Assembly: GCF_000514775.1 (NCBI RefSeq)
Contig: NZ_AZWO01000001.1
Coordinates: 1-64,000 of the forward strand
DNA length: 64,000 bases
From: Salinispora pacifica CNR114
GTDB taxonomy: Bacteria; Actinomycetota; Actinomycetes; Mycobacteriales; Micromonosporaceae
Direction: 5' to 3'
The notes beneath the pieces were generated by a model. The model had not been told where the DNA came from, made no database searches, and worked only from the letters and a program-made list of their open reading frames with translations. Both the position numbers and the translations under genes were made by a program. The first letter of the stretch is position 1; every line of letters begins with the position of its first letter. Positions 1 to 8,701 of this stretch are shown one piece after another.

Positions 1-705
1 CATGTCAAGGGTGCCGACGGTGCCGTCCTTGGCAGCGAACCAGAGCAGTCCCGACCAGTCCGGCAGGGCCGACACGATGCCGCTGGTGCCGATGGCGGGG
101 GTGAGGTCGTAGCTGCGTTGGGGTACGAGGCGGTCGTCCTGGACGGCGACGACCAGGATTTCGCCGGTGTTGGTCGGGATGATCGCCTGGTCGTGGTTGT
201 CGAGGTAGAAGTACGCGCCACCGACGGCATCGGTGGGGCTGGCGCTGGCGGCACCAGGCAGGCTCAGGGCGGTGATCGTGTCGAGGGTGTTCGGATCCAG
301 GAGAAGTAGCCGAGGTGCCTGGCCCGGGGTGATGCAGACTGTGACGATCCGGCCCTTGGAGTCGAAGGTGACCGTAAGGCACACTCCGCCCTGCAACCGG
401 CTGCTCACCGTCAGGTCGCGCCCAGAAGGGCCGGGATTGTGGTACGCGTCGGTCTGGTAGGCGTCGCCATGCATGTTGCTGGTGCCGTTGGCGGCCATGA
501 AGGGATGTCGCGGCACCGCTGCGGTGTCGATGGGGTGGGCTGTGGCCGGCTGAACCGTGAACGGCTGTAGTCCGACACCGCGGGGATCGACGGGGATGGG
601 CAAGCTGCGCCCAGCCGCACTGTCGACTGCGGTCGTGCTGGGTAGAGTCAGGCCAATCACCGTCATGGCGGAGGCCAGGGCGAGACTTCGCTTGCGCATG
701 TTCAT
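1..705 (-). CDS. Secreted protein, probably beta-propeller-like, 3' end outside window
   Basis: An uninterrupted minus-strand frame of 235 codons runs off the left edge, so the C-terminus is missing. It starts with ATG at 705 (MNMRKRSLALASAM); a second in-frame ATG lies two codons on. The basic start, a hydrophobic stretch of about 15 residues and small residues near position 32 form a signal peptide, so the product is probably exported. The mature part holds repeated hydrophobic-Asp units such as RLLLLDPNTLDTI and GLLWFAAKDGTVGTLD, which resemble blades of PQQ/SMP-30-like propellers. That fold is inference. A promoter-like pair sits just upstream. No catalytic motif was recognised. Confidence 0.75.
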   Translation of the reverse strand, partial: MNMRKRSLALASAMTVIGLTLPSTTAVDSAAGRSLPIPVDPRGVGLQPFTVQPATAHPIDTAAVPRHPFMAANGTSNMHGDAYQTDAYHNPGPSGRDLTVSSRLQGGVCLTVTFDSKGRIVTVCITPGQAPRLLLLDPNTLDTITALSLPGAASASPTDAVGGAYFYLDNHDQAIIPTNTGEILVVAVQDDRLVPQRSYDLTPAIGTSGIVSALPDWSGLLWFAAKDGTVGTLDM

Positions 706-740
706 GGTCCCGACTGTCGACGAATATCGATAAAGAGTGA

Positions 741-770
741 AGTGTAGAGGTGTGTCGATTGCGTCGGCAA
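741..770 (-). promoter_or_regulatory. Promoter of the secreted-protein gene
   Basis: On the minus strand TTGCCG (770-765) and TACACT (746-741) are separated by 18 bases, a good housekeeping sigma-70-type pair for an actinobacterium. It predicts a leader of about 30 bases before the ATG at 705. Not verified experimentally. Confidence 0.5.
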
Positions 771-958
771 TGGGTGGTAGGGCCCCATGGCGGGGGCGAT
801 GACCTGGTTCGTCAACCAGTAGCGTGATCGCGGATGGTCGATAGCTAGAGTCGCGCCGCATCAAGGGTAGATTGCGGACTTTCCGGTCGAGCTATGCCTT
901 GATGCTCGACATCTGGGCTGAGGAGGAGTGCCTTCTCCGCCGGTTTCGCTCCGACATG

Positions 959-1006
959 GACAAGGCCCTAAACTCCGCCCGACCGGGCGGAGTTTAGGGC
1001 CTTGTC
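959..1006. terminator. 22-bp perfect hairpin after the XPB helicase gene
   Basis: Arms 959-980 and 985-1006 are perfect complements around a 4-base loop (gacc). The hairpin lies 38 bases past the stop codon of the leftward helicase gene. There is no long U tract, which is common for actinobacterial terminators. Confidence 0.75.
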
Positions 1007-1043
1007 GGCGTACGGTGTGGTGGTCGAGCCCTGATCGGGTGGG

Positions 1044-2723
1044 TCAGTCGACCGAGGGGAGCGAGGGGCCGAGGACATCGTCGGCGTCCACGATCGTGTA
1101 GGCGTACCCCTGCTCGGCGAGGAAGCGTTGCCGGTGGGCGGCGTACTCGGTGTCGATTGTGTCCCGGGACACCACCGTGTAGAAGTGCGCCTGCCGGCCG
1201 TCGGCCTTGGGCCGGAGCACCCGACCGAGCCGCTGCGCCTCCTCCTGCCGGGAGCCGAACGTGCCCGACACCTGGACCGCCACCGCCGCCTCCGGCAGAT
1301 CGATCGAGAAGTTACCCACCTTCGAGATCACCAGGGTCCGCAGCTCACCGGAGCGGAACGCGTCGAAGAGCCGCTCCCGCTCCCGGTTCGTGGTTGACCC
1401 CTGCACGATCGGCGCGTCCAGATATTCCCCCAGCTGGTGCAGCTGGTCGATGTACCCGCCAATCACCAGGGTCTGCTCGCCCGGGTGTCGGTCGAGCAGC
1501 GCCTTCACCACCGGCAGCTTGGTCCGGGTGGTCGCCGCCATCCGGTAGCGCTCCTCGGCCTCCGCCGTCGCGTACGCCATCCGCTCGGCCTCGGTGAGCG
1601 TCACCCGTACCTCGGTGCACCGGGCCGGGGCGATCCAGCCCTGCTGTTCGATGTCCTTCCACGGTGCGTCATACCGCTTCGGACCGATCAGGCTGAACAC
1701 GTCCCCCTCCCGACCGTCCTCGCGAACCAGGGTGGCGGTCAGCCCCAGCCGGCGACGGGCCTGCAGGTCGGCGGTGAACCGGAAGATCGGTGCGGGCAGC
1801 AGGTGAACCTCGTCGTAGACGACCAGACCCCAGTCGCGTGCCCCGAACAGGTCCAGGTGGGTGAAGGCGCCACCGCGTCGGGACGTCAACACCTGGTACG
1901 TGGCGATGGTGACCGGACGGATCTCCTTGCGCTCACCCGAGTACTCGCCGATCTCCGCCTCGGTCAGCGACGTACGGGCCACCAACTCCCGCTTCCACTG
2001 CCGCCCCGCCACCGTATTCGTCACCAGGATCAGCGTGGTCGCCTTCGCCTCGGCCATCGCCGCCGCCCCGACCAGGGTCTTCCCCGCACCGCAGGGCAAC
2101 ACCACCACGCCCGACCCGCCGGCCCAGAACGCCTCCACCGCCTCCCGCTGGTAGGAGCGCAGCGTCCACGGCTTTCCGCCGTCCCCGCCAGCCTCGGCCA
2201 GCTCGATCGGGTGGGCCTCACCATTGACGTACCCGGCCAGGTCCTCGGCCGGCCAGCCGAGCTTGAGCAGCGCCTGCTTGAGCCGGCCGCGCTCGGACGG
2301 ATGCACCGCGATGGTGTCGTCGTCGAGCTTCGTGCCGAGCATCCCGGCGAGCTTCTTGCTCTTGGCGACCTCGATCAGCACCACCCGATCCACGGCCCGC
2401 AGCACCAGGCCGTGCGCCGGGTCGTTGATCAGTTGCAGCCGGCCATACCGGTCCATCGTCTCGGCCACGTCGACCAGCAGGGCATGTGGCACCGGATAGC
2501 GGCTGTACGTGATCAGCGCGTTGACGACGCCCTCGGCGTCGTGCCCGGCAGCCCGGGCGTTCCACAGGCCCAGCGGGGTCAGCCGGTACGTGTGTACGTG
2601 CTCCGGTGAGCGTTCCAACTCGGCGAACGGCGCGATCGCCAACCGGCAGGCCTGCGAATCGGGATGCTCGATCTCCAACAGCAGGGTCTTGTCCGACTGC
2701 ACGATCAGGGGTCCACCACTCAC
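1044..2723 (-). CDS. DNA repair helicase XPB (SF2, ERCC3 family)
   Basis: A 559-residue ATP-dependent DNA helicase of the bacterial XPB/ERCC3 family, presumed to open damaged DNA. An N-terminal XPB-specific domain covers about residues 1-180. RecA domain 1 has Walker A (PCGAGKT near residue 210), a DEVH box (VVYDEVHLLP near 305) and GLTATLVREDGR, which combines motif III with the RED motif of XPB. RecA domain 2 ends with QEEAQRLGRVLRPK, the motif VI region. GTG at 2723 is chosen because gaagatcaagagagg upstream provides a ribosome-binding site; a longer ATG start at 2789 is possible. The companion Helicase_C_3 protein lies 0.7 kb upstream on the same strand, a pairing usual in actinobacteria. 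Confidence 0.93.
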   Translation of the reverse strand: MSGGPLIVQSDKTLLLEIEHPDSQACRLAIAPFAELERSPEHVHTYRLTPLGLWNARAAGHDAEGVVNALITYSRYPVPHALLVDVAETMDRYGRLQLINDPAHGLVLRAVDRVVLIEVAKSKKLAGMLGTKLDDDTIAVHPSERGRLKQALLKLGWPAEDLAGYVNGEAHPIELAEAGGDGGKPWTLRSYQREAVEAFWAGGSGVVVLPCGAGKTLVGAAAMAEAKATTLILVTNTVAGRQWKRELVARTSLTEAEIGEYSGERKEIRPVTIATYQVLTSRRGGAFTHLDLFGARDWGLVVYDEVHLLPAPIFRFTADLQARRRLGLTATLVREDGREGDVFSLIGPKRYDAPWKDIEQQGWIAPARCTEVRVTLTEAERMAYATAEAEERYRMAATTRTKLPVVKALLDRHPGEQTLVIGGYIDQLHQLGEYLDAPIVQGSTTNRERERLFDAFRSGELRTLVISKVGNFSIDLPEAAVAVQVSGTFGSRQEEAQRLGRVLRPKADGRQAHFYTVVSRDTIDTEYAAHRQRFLAEQGYAYTIVDADDVLGPSLPSVD

Positions 2724-3144
2724 GTGAGCGCCTCTCTTGATCTTCGGATGCCGGCCGTCGTGCCGGGCATAAGGCCACGGGACGACCATCCAGTGTTACA
2801 CGCCCCGCACCGGAGGCAGGATTTTTGGGCGCGCATGCAACCTGGCGGGGCACTGGTACGTCTTGCAGGGTGACGACTAATGCGGGTGGGTCTCACGTTC
2901 CTGCTTCCGGGCCGCCTTCCGGACCGTGCCCGCACGGTCGTCACGCTGGTCGGCGCCGGTGCGTACGCGTTCGATCCGCGGCCGAGGGCGGCGGGGTCGG
3001 GGGCCCGCGTCGGTCGGGGCGGCGGAGCCGCCAACGGGGGCGGGCGCAACGCCCGGGCCGGACCGGCCGGTGGTGGTGCTGGCCCACAGCCACGGTGAGT
3101 GTCACCCTGGATCCTCCAGGTTCGTCGATGGCGGGGAGGGCGGA
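2724..3144. other. Intergenic region between helicase and small membrane protein
   Basis: About 420 bases between divergent genes. It should hold the promoters of both, but no clean -35/-10 pair was found. Several GC-rich overlapping open frames here have no ribosome-binding sites and low-complexity Arg/Gly/Ala composition, so they were not called. A short hairpin (cctgga-tcc-tccagg) lies near 3106-3120. Confidence 0.5.
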
Positions 3145-3381
3145 ATGACCGTCGACCAGGACGTGATGACCGAGACGCCGCGGAGACCCGATCCGCCTGT
3201 CTCCGCCGGCACCATGGTCGCCTACGTGGCTGGCGGGGTGCTCCTGTTCGGTTGGTTCCTGTTTGGTCTGCTGGTGCAGCGGCAGGGCCTCGTGGACTCG
3301 GTCGGCGAGACCGCCGGTACGGCGTTCGGTCTGCTGCTGGTGGTCGCGGTGGTCGGCACGTTCCGCCGTGACCGGCGCTGA
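3145..3381 (+). CDS. Small two-helix membrane protein, unknown function
   Basis: A 78-residue product. ATG at 3145 is preceded by a strong purine-rich site (gggagggcgga). A charged N-terminus (residues 1-22) is followed by two predicted membrane helices: about 28-46 (VAYVAGGVLLFGWFLFGLL) and 58-72 (AFGLLLVVAVVGTF). It ends in a basic tail (RRDRR), so both termini probably face the cytosol. The gene lies alone between two leftward helicase-type genes on the opposite strand. It was not recognised as a named family. Confidence 0.6.
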   Translation: MTVDQDVMTETPRRPDPPVSAGTMVAYVAGGVLLFGWFLFGLLVQRQGLVDSVGETAGTAFGLLLVVAVVGTFRRDRR

Positions 3382-3427
3382 CCTGTCGTCCTCTTCCCGC
3401 GCGGCCGGCGCTGACCCGTCGCGGCGT

Positions 3428-5890
3428 TCAGTCCGCCAGCACCGCTGCTGCCACCCGGTGTAGGGCGAAGGTGTGCAGCATCTCGGTTCGCTCGTCTTCC
3501 GCCCGTAGGTAACCCGCCCCGATCGACACCGGACGGACCAGCCGGGAGGCGGTCGCCCCGTGTGCGTCGACATACCCCACCCAGACCAGCGCCTTGTCCC
3601 GAACCGCCTGCTGGAGTACGGCCAGCGCGTCGGTGTGGCGGTGCGCGGTTCCGGCGCCCTCCTGGCCGCGGAGCGACGCCGGTGCCCGCTGCGCGGCCCG
3701 GGTGGCGGCGTCGCCCCGCCGGATCTGCTCGACCATGCCGAGGAGCCGGGGCATCGGGAGCCTCGGGGCGGTGGCTGGGTCAACGATTCGGGCGGCGGTG
3801 CCCGGCGAGCGCGCCGGCGCCCGGCGGGTCCTGGGCCGGGTGAGTACCGCCGCACCGGTGGTGTCCTCGGGCACCGGCGCGTAGCCAGCCTCGCGCAGCG
3901 TGGCGAGCATCCGGTTGACCGGGCCCGGAGTGACGAGCACGGTCGGCGCGAGCCGGCGGAGCGCCAGCACCTCCAACCGGCGGTCGGCGAGTACCTCGCC
4001 CAGCAGCGCCTCATCGTCGCTGCGTAGGTACGCCCCGGTGGCGCCGACCCGCAGCCCGCCGTGCCGGCGGGCGACGTCGTCGACCAGGTAGGTGAGCCCC
4101 TGCGGCACCGGGGTCCGCGATCGCCGGGCGAACAACCCGTGTAGGTCGTCTGCCGAGTAGCCGGCGTCCAGCGCCCGCCGGACACTCGCCGGGGTCACCC
4201 GGTGCACGCTGGCCCCACCGGCCGACTCGTGCTCGGCCACCACGTCCAGTTCGGCGGCGAGGGGCGGGTCAGCCGGTCCGGGTACGACGACGGTCAGATC
4301 GGCCTGCACCAGGAAGTGGTCAACCGGGGCGGGTAGCAGCCCGTCCAGCGCCCGTACCGCCGTTGACGGCTCGCCGTCGGCGTGCAGGCCCAGCGGGTCG
4401 TCCGCGTCCCGCTGCTCGCCGGCGGTGGCGGCGAGCAGTAGCCGCCCGTACGAGGTGAGCGCCCCCAGCCCGGTCACGCCCAGCGTGGCCGCTTCGGTCA
4501 GCACCTCCCGGTGTGCCGCCTCCCGTCCCCGGCTGCGCCGGGGCGCTCGCCAGTCCAGCAGCTCCAACACCTCGTCCGGGGTGGGTGCGGTCGCCGGCTC
4601 CAGGTCGGCGAGGACACCGAGCGCCGTCTGCCGGCCGATCGGCGCCCCAGCGCGTTCCGCCTCGGGGGAGAGCACCGTGATCGGGCGGTCCCGGTCGTCG
4701 CGTTTGCCGACCAGCCCGGGTTGTCGGGTCATCGTCAGCCAGGCCCGGGCCAGCTGCTCCCACCGTTGCGCCAGCGAACCGGCGCGCCAGGCCTCGTATC
4801 CGGCGCTCGGCAGCACCTGCTGCTCGGCGCCGGCCCGGGGCGCGGCGATCCCGGGCGCCTCCAGCTCCCCGGTCAGTCCGGCGGCGTGCGCCGTCTCCAG
4901 CAGCAGCGCGGCGGTCGGTTCGTCCAGGCCGAGGGCGCGGGCCAGCCGGCGCAGGTCGCGGACGCCCAGGCCACCGGAGCGAAGCACCGAGGCCGGCTCC
5001 GCGGCGAGCTGTTCCAGCAGCGCCTCGGCTTGGCGGACCACCTCCATGGTCTGGCCGGCCCCGGCTGAGTCGACCGCCTTCGGTTCCCGGGGTGGGGCCG
5101 CGACCTGTGGCGGGTCGGTGGGCATGGGTCCGAGCGTGCCGGTATCCCGGCGGAGCAGGAGCCCCACCTCCCGGGGCAGCTCGACAGTCCCGGGCCGGCC
5201 ACCCCCACCGGTGGTGACCGAAACCAGGAGCCGGTGGTCAACCAGCCAGCGCACCGGTGAGCCGGTGGGTGGGCCGCCGTTCGTGGGGTCCGGGGGCAGG
5301 ACATCCTCGGCGCCCAGGGGCGGGGCCTGCAACGCCCCCGGTGGCACGCTGCCGACCGGCGGACCGGCGGCGAGCCGATCGAGGATGGCCCGCGCCGACG
5401 GCGGGGCCGAGAGCAGGGTGCGCCGCAGCTTCGCCGGGTCCGCGCAGAGGGCCGCCGCCCGCGAGTCCAGCTCCGCTGCCGGTCGGCCCAGCCCCGCGGG
5501 GTACGGGGAGATTTCGTCGATGCCGCCGATCACATGTAGGTGTTCGTCGGGTCCGTACAACAGCAGACGGGATCGGAGTAGTCGCACCGCTTCGCGGACG
5601 GCGGCCGGGTCGGGCGGGCGGGCGTTGGCCGCGGCCATGGCGAGGATCACGTCGAGGCTGGTCGTGTCGGCCGCTGCGTCGCGGGTGAGCCGGGCGGCGT
5701 CGAGGACCTGAAGCGTGAACCGGTCCAGGCTGTCCAGCACGCGGGCCACCGATACCCGGGACTGGGCTCGGATGGCGAGCGCGGCGAGGTCGGTGGGGAC
5801 CGGTACGACCAGGTCCGGCCGCTGCTGGAGCAGGGCCGCGAGCGCCTGGTCGGGCAGCGCACGCAGGTGGTCGGCGAGTGAGTTGGTCAT
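3428..5890 (-). CDS. Helicase_C_3-type XPB-associated protein with WYL-like C-terminus
   Basis: An 820-residue protein of the actinobacterial family annotated as helicase C-terminal (Helicase_C_3) domain protein, normally encoded beside XPB. There is no Walker A or DExH box, so it is not itself a helicase. The N-terminus (residues 1-200) is a leucine-rich helical domain; the centre is Pro/Gly-rich linkers and winged-helix-like stretches. The last 60 residues (LVWVGYVDAHG through SIGAGYLRAEDE to TFALHRV) resemble the end of a WYL domain, a ligand- or nucleic-acid-binding fold in bacterial regulators; that is inference. ATG at 5890 was chosen. A role as partner or regulator of XPB is inferred from neighbourhood only. 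Confidence 0.8.
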   Translation of the reverse strand: MTNSLADHLRALPDQALAALLQQRPDLVVPVPTDLAALAIRAQSRVSVARVLDSLDRFTLQVLDAARLTRDAAADTTSLDVILAMAAANARPPDPAAVREAVRLLRSRLLLYGPDEHLHVIGGIDEISPYPAGLGRPAAELDSRAAALCADPAKLRRTLLSAPPSARAILDRLAAGPPVGSVPPGALQAPPLGAEDVLPPDPTNGGPPTGSPVRWLVDHRLLVSVTTGGGGRPGTVELPREVGLLLRRDTGTLGPMPTDPPQVAAPPREPKAVDSAGAGQTMEVVRQAEALLEQLAAEPASVLRSGGLGVRDLRRLARALGLDEPTAALLLETAHAAGLTGELEAPGIAAPRAGAEQQVLPSAGYEAWRAGSLAQRWEQLARAWLTMTRQPGLVGKRDDRDRPITVLSPEAERAGAPIGRQTALGVLADLEPATAPTPDEVLELLDWRAPRRSRGREAAHREVLTEAATLGVTGLGALTSYGRLLLAATAGEQRDADDPLGLHADGEPSTAVRALDGLLPAPVDHFLVQADLTVVVPGPADPPLAAELDVVAEHESAGGASVHRVTPASVRRALDAGYSADDLHGLFARRSRTPVPQGLTYLVDDVARRHGGLRVGATGAYLRSDDEALLGEVLADRRLEVLALRRLAPTVLVTPGPVNRMLATLREAGYAPVPEDTTGAAVLTRPRTRRAPARSPGTAARIVDPATAPRLPMPRLLGMVEQIRRGDAATRAAQRAPASLRGQEGAGTAHRHTDALAVLQQAVRDKALVWVGYVDAHGATASRLVRPVSIGAGYLRAEDERTEMLHTFALHRVAAAVLAD

Positions 5891-6098
5891 CGTCTTTCCA
5901 CGCTAGCCCGACGGGTGCCCGCTCCGCCCCTCGGTCGGCCAGTCGCCCCCACCGCATCGGTGACCGCCGTACCCGTGGCAGCCGCGGCCGGGGTGGCGCC
6001 GGTGCGCGATGATCTCACTGGATTCCCAGCGGCGCCCAACGCCGCGGTCCGGCTAGCCTTAGAGCAGTAGACGTCGTGAGTGAAGCAGAGGTTTTCAA

Positions 6099-6485
6099 GT
6101 GCCGACGGGTCGAGTGAAGTGGTACGACGCGACCAAGGGATACGGGTTCGTCACCAGTGACGAGGGCGGCGACGTGTTCCTGCCCAAGGCGGCGCTTCCG
6201 GCAGGTGTCACCGACCTCAAGGGTGGGCAGCGGGTCGACTTCAGCGTGGTCGACAGCCGCCGGGGCACCCAGGCGATGGGGGTCAAGCTGTTGGAGGCCC
6301 CACAGTCGGTGGCGGAGCTGCGTCGTCGCCCGGCGGAGGAGCTGCACGGCCTCGTCGAAGACATGATTAAAGTTCTGGAGGCGAAGGTGCAGCCGAACCT
6401 ACGCCGTGGCCGGTTCCCGGACCGGAAGACCGCGCAGAAGATCGCTCAGCTGGTCCACGCGGTCGCCCGTGAGTTGGAGGTCTGA
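6099..6485 (+). CDS. Cold-shock-domain protein with C-terminal extension
   Basis: A 128-residue protein, nearly twice a classical Csp. Residues 1-65 form a cold-shock domain with RNP1-like KGYGFV and RNP2-like DVFLP, which bind single-stranded RNA or DNA. The remaining 60 residues are a helical, basic extension (LRRRPAEELHGLVEDM, then RRGRFPDRKTAQKIAQL) typical of an actinobacterial Csp subfamily. It starts at GTG 6099 after a weak agagg site. A TAGCCT hexamer at 6054-6059 could be its -10. Its last 40 bases overlap the 3' end of the convergent mqnD gene. Confidence 0.9.
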   Translation: MPTGRVKWYDATKGYGFVTSDEGGDVFLPKAALPAGVTDLKGGQRVDFSVVDSRRGTQAMGVKLLEAPQSVAELRRRPAEELHGLVEDMIKVLEAKVQPNLRRGRFPDRKTAQKIAQLVHAVARELEV

Positions 6486-7339
6486 GGCACCAGGCCGGCG
6501 TCGGCGGCCCGGCCCAGCAGCGCGTTGACGGCGGCGTACCCGGCTGCGCCCAGGTCGGCGGTGAACTCGTTCACGTAGAGGTCGATGTGCTGCTTGACCA
6601 CGTCGGGCTCCATCTCCTGCGCGTGCCTCAGTACATAGTCGTGGCTGGCCGCCGGGTCCGCCCAGGCGCGGTGGACCGACTCCCGGATCCATCCGGTGGC
6701 GGCCTCGGGATCCACGCTGCCGCGGCGGGCGAGAATCGCGCCGAGCGGGATCGGGAGGCCGGTGTCGGCCTCCCACCACTCGCCCAGGTCGACCAGGGCG
6801 GTCAGCCCGTGCCGGGGGTAGGTGAACCGGGCCTCGTGGATCACCAGGCCGGCGTCGTATCGGCCGGCGGCGACCCCCGGCATGATCTCGTGGAACGGCA
6901 CCACCTCGATCCGGGCGGGTGGCCGCCCGGCTGACCAGAGCCGGAAGAGCAGGTAGGCCGTGGTCCGGTCACCGGGTACCGCAACCGTGGCCCCGGTGAG
7001 GTCGGCCCGGTCCGGGGCCCCGGTCACCCGGCTGCCTGAGCCCTCGGGTGCCGCAGCAGGGGCGAGCGTCGGGTCGGGTCGGGTCAGCACCAGGGGTCCG
7101 CATCCCCGGCCGAGTGCTCCACCGCAGGGCAAGAGGTGGTAGTCGTCGAGCAGCCACGGTAGCGCCGCGTAGCTCACCTTCACCAGGTCGAAGGCGCCCC
7201 GCTCGGCGGCCGTGTTGGTCACGTCCACGTCGGCGTAGGTCACCGTGACCGCGGGGGCGCCGGGGACCTGCCCGTGCACCAGCGAGTGGAAGACGAACGT
7301 GTCGTTGGGGCAGGGCGAGATCGCCAGCGAGAGCGTCAC
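6446..7339 (-). CDS. mqnD: 1,4-dihydroxy-6-naphthoate synthase
   Basis: A 297-residue cytosolic enzyme of the futalosine route to menaquinone. It converts cyclic dehypoxanthinyl futalosine to 1,4-dihydroxy-6-naphthoate. The family hallmark ISPCPNDTFVF lies at residues 7-17, followed by TNTAAERGAFDLVKVSYAALP and the periplasmic-binding-protein-like fold of the MqnA/D family. GTG at 7339 is preferred over an upstream ATG at 7459. It places ISPCPND at the usual distance, and TACCGT ends 6 bases before it, implying a leaderless mRNA. No other mqn gene is in the window. The gene converges on and overlaps the cold-shock gene by 40 bases. Confidence 0.92.
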   Translation of the reverse strand: MTLSLAISPCPNDTFVFHSLVHGQVPGAPAVTVTYADVDVTNTAAERGAFDLVKVSYAALPWLLDDYHLLPCGGALGRGCGPLVLTRPDPTLAPAAAPEGSGSRVTGAPDRADLTGATVAVPGDRTTAYLLFRLWSAGRPPARIEVVPFHEIMPGVAAGRYDAGLVIHEARFTYPRHGLTALVDLGEWWEADTGLPIPLGAILARRGSVDPEAATGWIRESVHRAWADPAASHDYVLRHAQEMEPDVVKQHIDLYVNEFTADLGAAGYAAVNALLGRAADAGLVPQTSNSRATAWTS

Positions 7340-7345
7340 GCACCT

Positions 7346-7351
7346 ACGGTA
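7346..7351 (-). promoter_or_regulatory. -10 box of leaderless mqnD
   Basis: TACCGT on the minus strand ends 6 bases before the mqnD GTG, the spacing expected when transcription starts at the start codon. No clear -35 was seen. Confidence 0.4.
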
Positions 7352-7406
7352 GCCCCGCGGTACGGCCGTTCCTGGCCGGCCTTGTGGCAACGGCCAAGAT
7401 CCGGCA

Positions 7407-8660
7407 TTGTCCGGTGGTCCAGATCCGCGTCCTCGCCGCCGGAGGCCCCAACTGCCCACCTCGTACCTGCTCTGGCTCGTCGGGATCCTCGCCTCGCTGC
7501 TGGGTAACTCGTTGTTCTACTTTGCCCTCGGTTGGCAGGCGAGTGCGCATGGCGGTGCCATCGCCGGTCTGGTGCTCACCGCCATCACGCTGCCGCGGGT
7601 GCTGCTGCTCCTGATCGGTGGGGCGGTCGGGGATCGGGTGAGCGCACGCCGAGTGCTCATCGCCGGCGATGCGGCGATGCTCGTCTTCTCGGTCGCCCTG
7701 GCGGCAGCGGCCTACCATCTTGGCGCGCCGCCCTGGTTGTTGCTCACCGCCGGGGTTGCTGTGGGGGTCGCCGACGCCTTCTATCTGCCAGCGTCCGGTT
7801 CGATGCCGCGACGGCTGGTCAACCCGGACCAACTGCCGCGGGCCCTGGCGCTACGCCAGGCCGGCGGTCAGCTGGTGGCCGTGGGCGGCGGTCCGCTCGG
7901 CGGGGTTCTCGTCGGGTTGGCCGGGCTGGCGGGGGCCGCCCTGGTCAACGCGGTGACCTTCGCCGCGGTACTGATGCTGCTGATCGTCATCCGGCCGCGG
8001 TACGGTGGCCCGCCACCGCCGGCGGGCAGCGGGGTTGTCCGCGACGCCTTCGACAGCCTCCGCGTCGGCTTCCGGGATCCGCTCCTGCGTCCCGGGTTGA
8101 CGATGACCGGGGCCGCGGCGGCGTTCCTGCTCCCGGTGCTGTCGTTACTGGTCCCGCTGCTCGCGCGGGCGGAAGGCTGGGGAGCGGAGGCTGCCGGTCT
8201 CATCCTTGGGGCGCAGAGCGTCGGCATGCTGGTCGTCACCTTGGCTGTCGCGCGCCGAGGCCCGCTCGGCCGGCCCGGTCTCCTCTCCGCCTGGGGCCTG
8301 TTGACAGCGAGCGTTGGCGTGCTCGGGTTGGCGCTCGCACCGACCGCCGCTGTAGCCCTCGGCGCGGCGGTGGTGCTGGGACTCGGGAGTGGTCTCTTCG
8401 CCGCGCACATCGGGCCCCTGATCCTGGGGACGACCCCGGAGACGCACCTGTCCCGTATTCAGGCCCTGCTGACCCTGGTGCAGAGCCTGGCCTCGTTGGT
8501 CATGCTCAACGTGCTCGGCACCGTCGTCGAACACCGTGGTGCGGTGGTGGCGGTGGTGATCTGCGCGGTGGCCACCAGCGGCGCCGGGCTGCTGGCGCTC
8601 CGGTCCGCGCCGCTACGCACCACTCGGGTCGGGCTCACGACGGTCCCGGTCGATCGATGA
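7407..8660 (+). CDS. MFS transporter
   Basis: A 417-residue integral membrane protein of the major facilitator superfamily (MFS_1/MFS_3 exporter group). About 12 hydrophobic segments run from residue 20 to 395. The conserved loop after helix 2 reads GGAVGDRVSARR, the MFS motif A (GxxxDRxGRR type). A cytosolic linker rich in Pro/Gly near residues 198-210 separates the two six-helix halves. The substrate cannot be deduced. TTG at 7407 gives the full first helix but has a poor ribosome-binding site, so the exact start is uncertain. It is divergent from mqnD and convergent with the next gene. Confidence 0.85.
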   Translation: MSGGPDPRPRRRRPQLPTSYLLWLVGILASLLGNSLFYFALGWQASAHGGAIAGLVLTAITLPRVLLLLIGGAVGDRVSARRVLIAGDAAMLVFSVALAAAAYHLGAPPWLLLTAGVAVGVADAFYLPASGSMPRRLVNPDQLPRALALRQAGGQLVAVGGGPLGGVLVGLAGLAGAALVNAVTFAAVLMLLIVIRPRYGGPPPPAGSGVVRDAFDSLRVGFRDPLLRPGLTMTGAAAAFLLPVLSLLVPLLARAEGWGAEAAGLILGAQSVGMLVVTLAVARRGPLGRPGLLSAWGLLTASVGVLGLALAPTAAVALGAAVVLGLGSGLFAAHIGPLILGTTPETHLSRIQALLTLVQSLASLVMLNVLGTVVEHRGAVVAVVICAVATSGAGLLALRSAPLRTTRVGLTTVPVDR

Positions 8661-8701
8661 ATGATCGCGTGGCGCTGCCCGAGCCGCGCTACCAGGCCAC
8701 G

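Larger units (their letters stand above)
706..1043. other. Intergenic region, 338 bases
   Basis: It holds the promoter of the leftward secreted-protein gene near 741-770 and the terminator hairpin at 959-1006. The stretch 780-955 between them shows no convincing gene. One plus-strand frame of 31 codons (ATG at 914, ending inside the hairpin) has no visible ribosome-binding site and was not called. Confidence 0.6.

Noticed and set aside
914..1000. Short plus-strand frame running into the terminator hairpin at 959-1006
   Set aside because: No ribosome-binding site, and half of its length is the hairpin itself.
2724..2789. N-terminal extension of XPB to ATG 2789
   Set aside because: The added 22 residues are not typical of the family, and the GTG at 2723 has a clear ribosome-binding site.
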